9,067 bases of DNA from Clostridia bacterium (GTDB lineage Bacteria; Bacillota_A; Clostridia; Oscillospirales; CAG-272). The position numbers were made by a program, and so were the translations under genes. The notes below the pieces were generated by a model that was not told where the DNA came from, made no database searches, and was given only the letters and a program-made list of their open reading frames with translations. The first letter of the stretch is position 1; every line of letters begins with the position of its first letter. Location of the stretch: contig JAGAIH010000112.1 of assembly GCA_017626655.1 (NCBI GenBank), forward strand, positions 1 through 9,067. The letters are read 5' to 3'. This document shows, one piece after another, positions 6,117 through 9,067 of this stretch.

Positions 6117-8387
6117 CTACGCGCGCTCCAGGCGGTGGGTCAGGCCCGTGTAGCGCAGGGTCTGGCGGTTATTGTCCACCATGGTGCGGATGATGTCCTC
6201 CCTGCCCACCAGGATCACCATGCGGCGGGCGCGGGTGACGGCGGTGTAGAGGAGGTTGCGGGTCAGAAGCAGGGGCGGGGCGTTGTAGCAGGGGATGATG
6301 ACGAAGGGGTACTCCGAGCCCTGGCTTTTATGGACGGTGACCGCCCAGGCATGCTCCAGCTCGTCCAGCATCTCTCCCGTGTAGGTGGCCTCCTTGTCGT
6401 CGAAGGACACCACCATCTCCCCCTCGGTGGTGTCGATGAAGATCACGGTGCCGATATCCCCGTTGAAGACGCCGCTGCCCGCGGTCTGATCCACGCCGTT
6501 GCCGCTCTCCCACGCAATATCGTAGTTGTTCTTGGTCTGCATGACCCGATCCCCTACGCGGAAGACGGTCTCGCGGTACTTCAGCTCCCGCTTGCCCTTG
6601 GCGGGGGGATTGAGGGCGGCCTGGAGGCGGCGGTTGAGGTTCTCGGTACCCGCCTCCCCCTTGCGGGAGGGGGTGATGATCTGGATGCCCCCCTCGGTGG
6701 CCTTGCCGTAGGCCCGGGGGAGTCTCGTTTCGCACAGCTCCACCACGGTGTCGGCGATCTCGCGGTCGTAGCGGCGGGGGAGGAAGAAGAAATCGTTATT
6801 CTTAACGGTGAGGTTAGGAAGTTCCCCCTCGTTGATGGCGTGGGCATTGGTGACGATGAGGGACTCTTGGGCCTGGCGAAAGATCTCGGTGAGCCGCACC
6901 GTGGCGAAGCGGCCGCTGTCGATGAGGTCGTTCAGCACCCGTCCCGCTCCCACCGAGGGAAGCTGATCGGCGTCCCCGATGAGGATGAGCCGCGCCCCAG
7001 GCTTGACCGCCTTGCAGAGACTGCACATGAGGGCGTTATCCACCATGGAGGCCTCGTCCACGATGACCACCGATTCCTCCAAAAGATCCTGCTCGTTTCG
7101 GCGGAAGTGGCCGTGACCGCTCCCCTCCTCGAATTCCATTTCCAGGAGGCGGTGGATGGTCTTGGCCTCCATGGAGGTGGACTCGGACAGCCGCTTGGCC
7201 GCCCGTCCCGTGGGAGCGCAGAGGGCCACCGTCATGTCCATGGAGCGGAAAATATGCAGAAGGGCGTGGACCACCGTGGTCTTGCCCGTGCCGGGGCCGC
7301 CCGTCAGGAGCATGACTCCGTGGGACAGGGCGTCGGAAATGGCTTGCTTTTGCCCCTTGGCGTAGCTCATGCCCTGCTCCCGCTCCTCGCGGTCGATGAA
7401 GGCGCCCACGTCCCCGATATCCACGGCAGGGCAGAGCTTGTCCAAAAGGAGGAGCTTGTCAGCGATGTACTTTTCCTGTCGGTCTGCGGCGGAGTCGTAG
7501 ATATAGTCCTGTCCTCCAAAGCGGCGCAGGACCAGGCCGCCCAGATCCAGCTGGGCGTTGATGGCGGCGGCCACCCTCTCCCCGTCGGTGCGGAGGAGCT
7601 GGGCGGCGGCCTCGGTGAGCTTCTCTCTGGGGAGGCAGACGTGGCCGTTGCGGGCGGCGTTGGAGGTCAGGAGGTACTTGACCCCACTCATGAGGCGCTC
7701 CTCGCTCTGGGGGTCCAGCCCCAGGGACATGGCCATTTGGTCGGCCCGCTCGAAGCCGATGCCCTCCACCTCGTCGCAGAGGCGGTAGGGGTTCTGCCTG
7801 GCCATATCCACGGCCCCCGAGCCGAACTGCTTGTAGATCTTGACCGTCATGGCCGCGCCGAAGTAGTCGCGGAAGAACATCATGGCGGAGCGGATGCCGG
7901 ATTTGGCCTTGAAGTCCTCGGCGATCTCCTCGGCCTTCTTGCGGGAGATGCCGGGGACGTCAGAAAGCCACTCGGGGTGGTTCTCCATGACGTCCAGGGT
8001 CTCGTCCCCGAAGTGGGACACGATGCGCTCGGCCAGCTTGGGGCCGATCCCCTTGATGGTGCGGGAGGAAAGGTAGCGGAGGACGGCGGCGGAGTCGGCG
8101 GGCATATCTCTCTCGTACTGCTCCACCTTGAACTGGCGGCCGTACTTGGGGTTATGGACCCAGTTGCCCCACAGGATGAGGCCGTCGCCCTCGCTGATGT
8201 AGGGCATAGTCCCGCAGGCGGTGATCACGTCGTCCTCCAGGCCGAAGTCCAGGACGGTGTAACCGTTGTCCTCGTTGGCGTAGATGATATGCTCCACGCT
8301 GCCCTTGAGCCTGGTCAGACCGTCCTTGGGGGATGCGGCGGAACCGTCAGCGGGATCCGCAGGTGGGTAATAGGGCTCGTCGTACAC
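6117..8387 (-). CDS. recD2: RecD2-type ATP-dependent DNA helicase
   Basis: RecD2 is a 5'-3' superfamily 1B helicase that acts without RecBC in DNA repair and replication-fork maintenance. The 756-residue product has the usual length and domain order. An OB-like N-terminal domain begins near residue 27 (LKGSVEHIIY). Helix-hairpin-helix motifs follow at about 108-160 (TIKGIGPKLAE and DVPGISRKKAEEIAE) and again near 206-215. The helicase core has Walker A GGPGTGKT at 363-370, motif Ia APTGRAAKRL at 391-400, Walker B VIVDEAS at 441-447, motif III GDADQLPSVG at 471-480, motif IV LTEIFRQ, motif V VTVHKSQGSEYP at 684-695, and motif VI YTAVTRAR at 714-721. The start is a GTG at 8387 preceded by AAAGGAGGA (8394-8402), 6 bases away. 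It lies 30 bases downstream of a small membrane protein gene and is probably co-transcribed with it. Confidence 0.97.
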   Translation of the reverse strand: MYDEPYYPPADPADGSAASPKDGLTRLKGSVEHIIYANEDNGYTVLDFGLEDDVITACGTMPYISEGDGLILWGNWVHNPKYGRQFKVEQYERDMPADSAAVLRYLSSRTIKGIGPKLAERIVSHFGDETLDVMENHPEWLSDVPGISRKKAEEIAEDFKAKSGIRSAMMFFRDYFGAAMTVKIYKQFGSGAVDMARQNPYRLCDEVEGIGFERADQMAMSLGLDPQSEERLMSGVKYLLTSNAARNGHVCLPREKLTEAAAQLLRTDGERVAAAINAQLDLGGLVLRRFGGQDYIYDSAADRQEKYIADKLLLLDKLCPAVDIGDVGAFIDREEREQGMSYAKGQKQAISDALSHGVMLLTGGPGTGKTTVVHALLHIFRSMDMTVALCAPTGRAAKRLSESTSMEAKTIHRLLEMEFEEGSGHGHFRRNEQDLLEESVVIVDEASMVDNALMCSLCKAVKPGARLILIGDADQLPSVGAGRVLNDLIDSGRFATVRLTEIFRQAQESLIVTNAHAINEGELPNLTVKNNDFFFLPRRYDREIADTVVELCETRLPRAYGKATEGGIQIITPSRKGEAGTENLNRRLQAALNPPAKGKRELKYRETVFRVGDRVMQTKNNYDIAWESGNGVDQTAGSGVFNGDIGTVIFIDTTEGEMVVSFDDKEATYTGEMLDELEHAWAVTVHKSQGSEYPFVIIPCYNAPPLLLTRNLLYTAVTRARRMVILVGREDIIRTMVDNNRQTLRYTGLTHRLERA

Positions 8388-8393
8388 GGCGCG

Positions 8394-8402
8394 TCCTCCT
8401 TT
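8394..8402 (-). promoter_or_regulatory. Ribosome binding site of recD2 (GTG start)
   Basis: The minus strand reads AAAGGAGGA, a full-strength Shine-Dalgarno sequence 6 bases before the GTG at 8387. It supports this non-ATG start; the next in-frame ATG is well inside the conserved region. Confidence 0.8.
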
Positions 8403-8417
8403 CGGTTGTATTTGGGA

Positions 8418-8765
8418 TCATGTGTCGCGGACTGTGGGATCGGCACACACACACAATGTGACCTCGTACTTCTCCACCAGCTCGGCGTACTCCTCGGCCA
8501 GTATCCCCTCCTCTCCCATGCCCTCCCGCAAAAGCCGGGCGGGGATGGATAAGACCACCCGTCTCCCCCGTCCGAAGGGGGCGCGGCGGGCCTCGCAGAG
8601 GAGGATATCCAGCTCGCAGGGGGTGATCTTTTGGGTGAGGATGACGGCAGTCCCCAGTTCCCGGGGGACCAGGAGGGACTCAAAGATCCCGTGGAGAACG
8701 CCGAACAAGCCAATGACCGACAAAGCGGCCACGGCGACTTGGAATACGGTTTCTTTTACGCTCAT
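8418..8765 (-). CDS. Small single-pass membrane protein of unknown function
   Basis: I do not recognise this 115-residue protein. It starts MSVKETV, and a hydrophobic helix covers about residues 7-28 (VAVAALSVIGLFGVLHGI), followed by a charged soluble part of about 85 residues. The soluble part has RELGTAVILT, CELDILLCEARR, GRGRRVVLSIP, an acidic helix EEYAELVEKYEV, and ends LCVCADPTVRDT. Alternating beta-type and helical segments suggest a small alpha/beta domain, perhaps on the cytoplasmic side, but no catalytic motif is visible. The ATG at 8765 has GGAGGT (8771-8776) five bases upstream; a longer frame to 8873 lacks such a site and reads low-complexity sequence. It precedes recD2 by 30 bases, with the recD2 ribosome binding site in the gap, so the two are probably one operon. 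The start region can fold into inverted repeats that may limit translation. Confidence 0.75.
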   Translation of the reverse strand: MSVKETVFQVAVAALSVIGLFGVLHGIFESLLVPRELGTAVILTQKITPCELDILLCEARRAPFGRGRRVVLSIPARLLREGMGEEGILAEEYAELVEKYEVTLCVCADPTVRDT

Positions 8766-8805
8766 ATACGACCTCCGAGGTTGGTTTCGGTAATCAGTAT
8801 ATGAG
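8761..8805 (-). promoter_or_regulatory. Inverted repeats enclosing the start codon and ribosome binding site of the small membrane protein
   Basis: CTCATATAC (minus strand, 8797-8805) pairs perfectly with GTATATGAG (8761-8769), which includes the ATG at 8763-8765. Inside the 27-base loop, ACCTC (8777-8781) is complementary to the ribosome binding site GGAGGT (8771-8776). An mRNA folded this way would hide both start signals. Whether it forms in the cell is an inference. Confidence 0.5.
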
Positions 8806-8933
8806 GGGGAGGGAGATGAGGTGAGAGGGGGCAAATTTGGGTTTGTCGGTGTGTTCGTTCCCCCGTTCTCCAAATATCAGAGTGGGGTGAGGGGTCCCAG
8901 CGGGGGTTTCCAAGACGAATTCGGGTCTCGGTT
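8806..8933. other. Non-coding leader region, G-rich on the plus strand
   Basis: No gene is supported here. The plus strand has purine-rich G-runs at 8805-8831, so the matching mRNA is C-rich. It would form the long untranslated leader of the small membrane protein gene if the promoter at 8934-8963 is used. I recognise no riboswitch. Confidence 0.4.
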
Positions 8934-8963
8934 CGTATAGCTTAAACTTTCAAGCTGTATCAA
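8934..8963 (-). promoter_or_regulatory. Candidate promoter for the small membrane protein-recD2 unit
   Basis: The minus strand has TTGATA (8958-8963), an 18-base spacer and TATACG (8934-8939). The -35 has one mismatch and the -10 two. It would give a leader of about 165 bases. It is the best match in the upstream region but is only moderate. Confidence 0.4.
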
Positions 8964-9015
8964 TGTATTTTGGCCTCAGCAACTTGAACCCAATATATGA
9001 CTTTTTTGAAAGTTT
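8944..9015. repeat. 10-bp inverted repeat pair flanking an AT-rich segment
   Basis: AAACTTTCAA at 8944-8953 is the exact inverse of TTGAAAGTTT at 9006-9015, 52 bases apart. The left copy lies in the spacer of the candidate promoter at 8934-8963. The right copy adjoins the palindrome at 9025-9056. Together they could be the ends of a small palindromic element or operator half-sites; neither is proven. Confidence 0.45.
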
Positions 9016-9024
9016 TAGGAGATT

Positions 9025-9056
9025 CTTAAGAACCCTTTTTCAAAAGGGTTCTTAAG
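9025..9056. repeat. Perfect 15-bp palindrome with 2-base centre
   Basis: CTTAAGAACCCTTTT is followed by TC and then its exact reverse complement. No T-run follows on either side, so it is not a standard terminator, although its central T and A runs could allow termination of some transcripts. Its perfect symmetry and flanking AT-rich sequence resemble dispersed intergenic palindromes of Clostridia; that it is repeated in this genome is an inference. Confidence 0.75.
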
Positions 9057-9067
9057 CCGCCGGAGGC

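Noticed and set aside
6135..8552. 805-residue plus-strand frame opposite recD2
   Set aside because: Antisense of a conserved helicase with intact motifs; composition is an artefact of GC-rich codons.
8805..8831. Possible G-quadruplex in the G-rich plus strand
   Set aside because: Only three runs have three or more Gs; the fourth has two, so a stable four-stranded structure is not supported.
8766..8873. N-terminal extension of the small membrane protein by 36 residues
   Set aside because: The extension is low complexity (Pro, Ser, Asn, Thr) and has no ribosome binding site, whereas the ATG at 8765 has GGAGGT at the right distance.

Overview
The window looks like chromosomal DNA from a GC-rich member of the Firmicutes, most likely a gut-type Clostridia lineage such as Oscillospirales. 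Four things suggest this. RNase Y (rny), an MreB/Mbl-type actin and RecD2 occur together. Ribosome binding sites are strong AAAGGAGG types. Promoters are near-consensus sigma-A type. There is also a BspA-like leucine-rich-repeat surface protein with a Cys-rich repeat tail. The lineage is an inference from gene content and base composition; no marker here fixes a species. Five genes are complete and one is cut by the left edge. All six lie on the minus strand, so transcription runs from right to left.

Layout in transcription order. At 8766-9067 there is no gene: it holds a perfect 15-bp palindrome at the window edge, a possible promoter, and an inverted-repeat structure around the next gene's start. 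At 8418-8765 lies a 115-residue single-pass membrane protein of unknown function. At 6117-8387 lies recD2, 30 bases downstream and probably in the same transcript. At 6053-6081 a bidirectional-terminator-like hairpin carries the -35 box of the mreB promoter in its loop. At 4948-5976 lies mreB (or mbl), ending in a hairpin terminator at 4905-4937. At 3379-4875 lies an M20C dipeptidase (pepD family) with no clear promoter of its own. At 3264-3292 is a full-consensus promoter for rny, whose transcript would begin with a strong GC hairpin (3223-3254). At 1634-3184 lies rny, with a terminator near 1395-1442. At 3-1262 is the secreted LRR/Cys-repeat protein, whose C-terminus lies beyond the window.

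These are mostly housekeeping genes: DNA repair helicase, cell-shape actin, peptide turnover and mRNA decay. They do not form one pathway, and three of them have separate promoters or terminators. The LRR protein is the accessory-type gene. I found no clear new defence or mobile system. The observations most worth checking are regulatory: the terminator-like hairpin at the start of the rny mRNA, the terminator/promoter overlap before mreB, and the possible sequestration of the ribosome binding site and start codon of the small membrane protein. An Asp-to-Asn change in the phosphate-binding loop of the MreB homologue is also notable.
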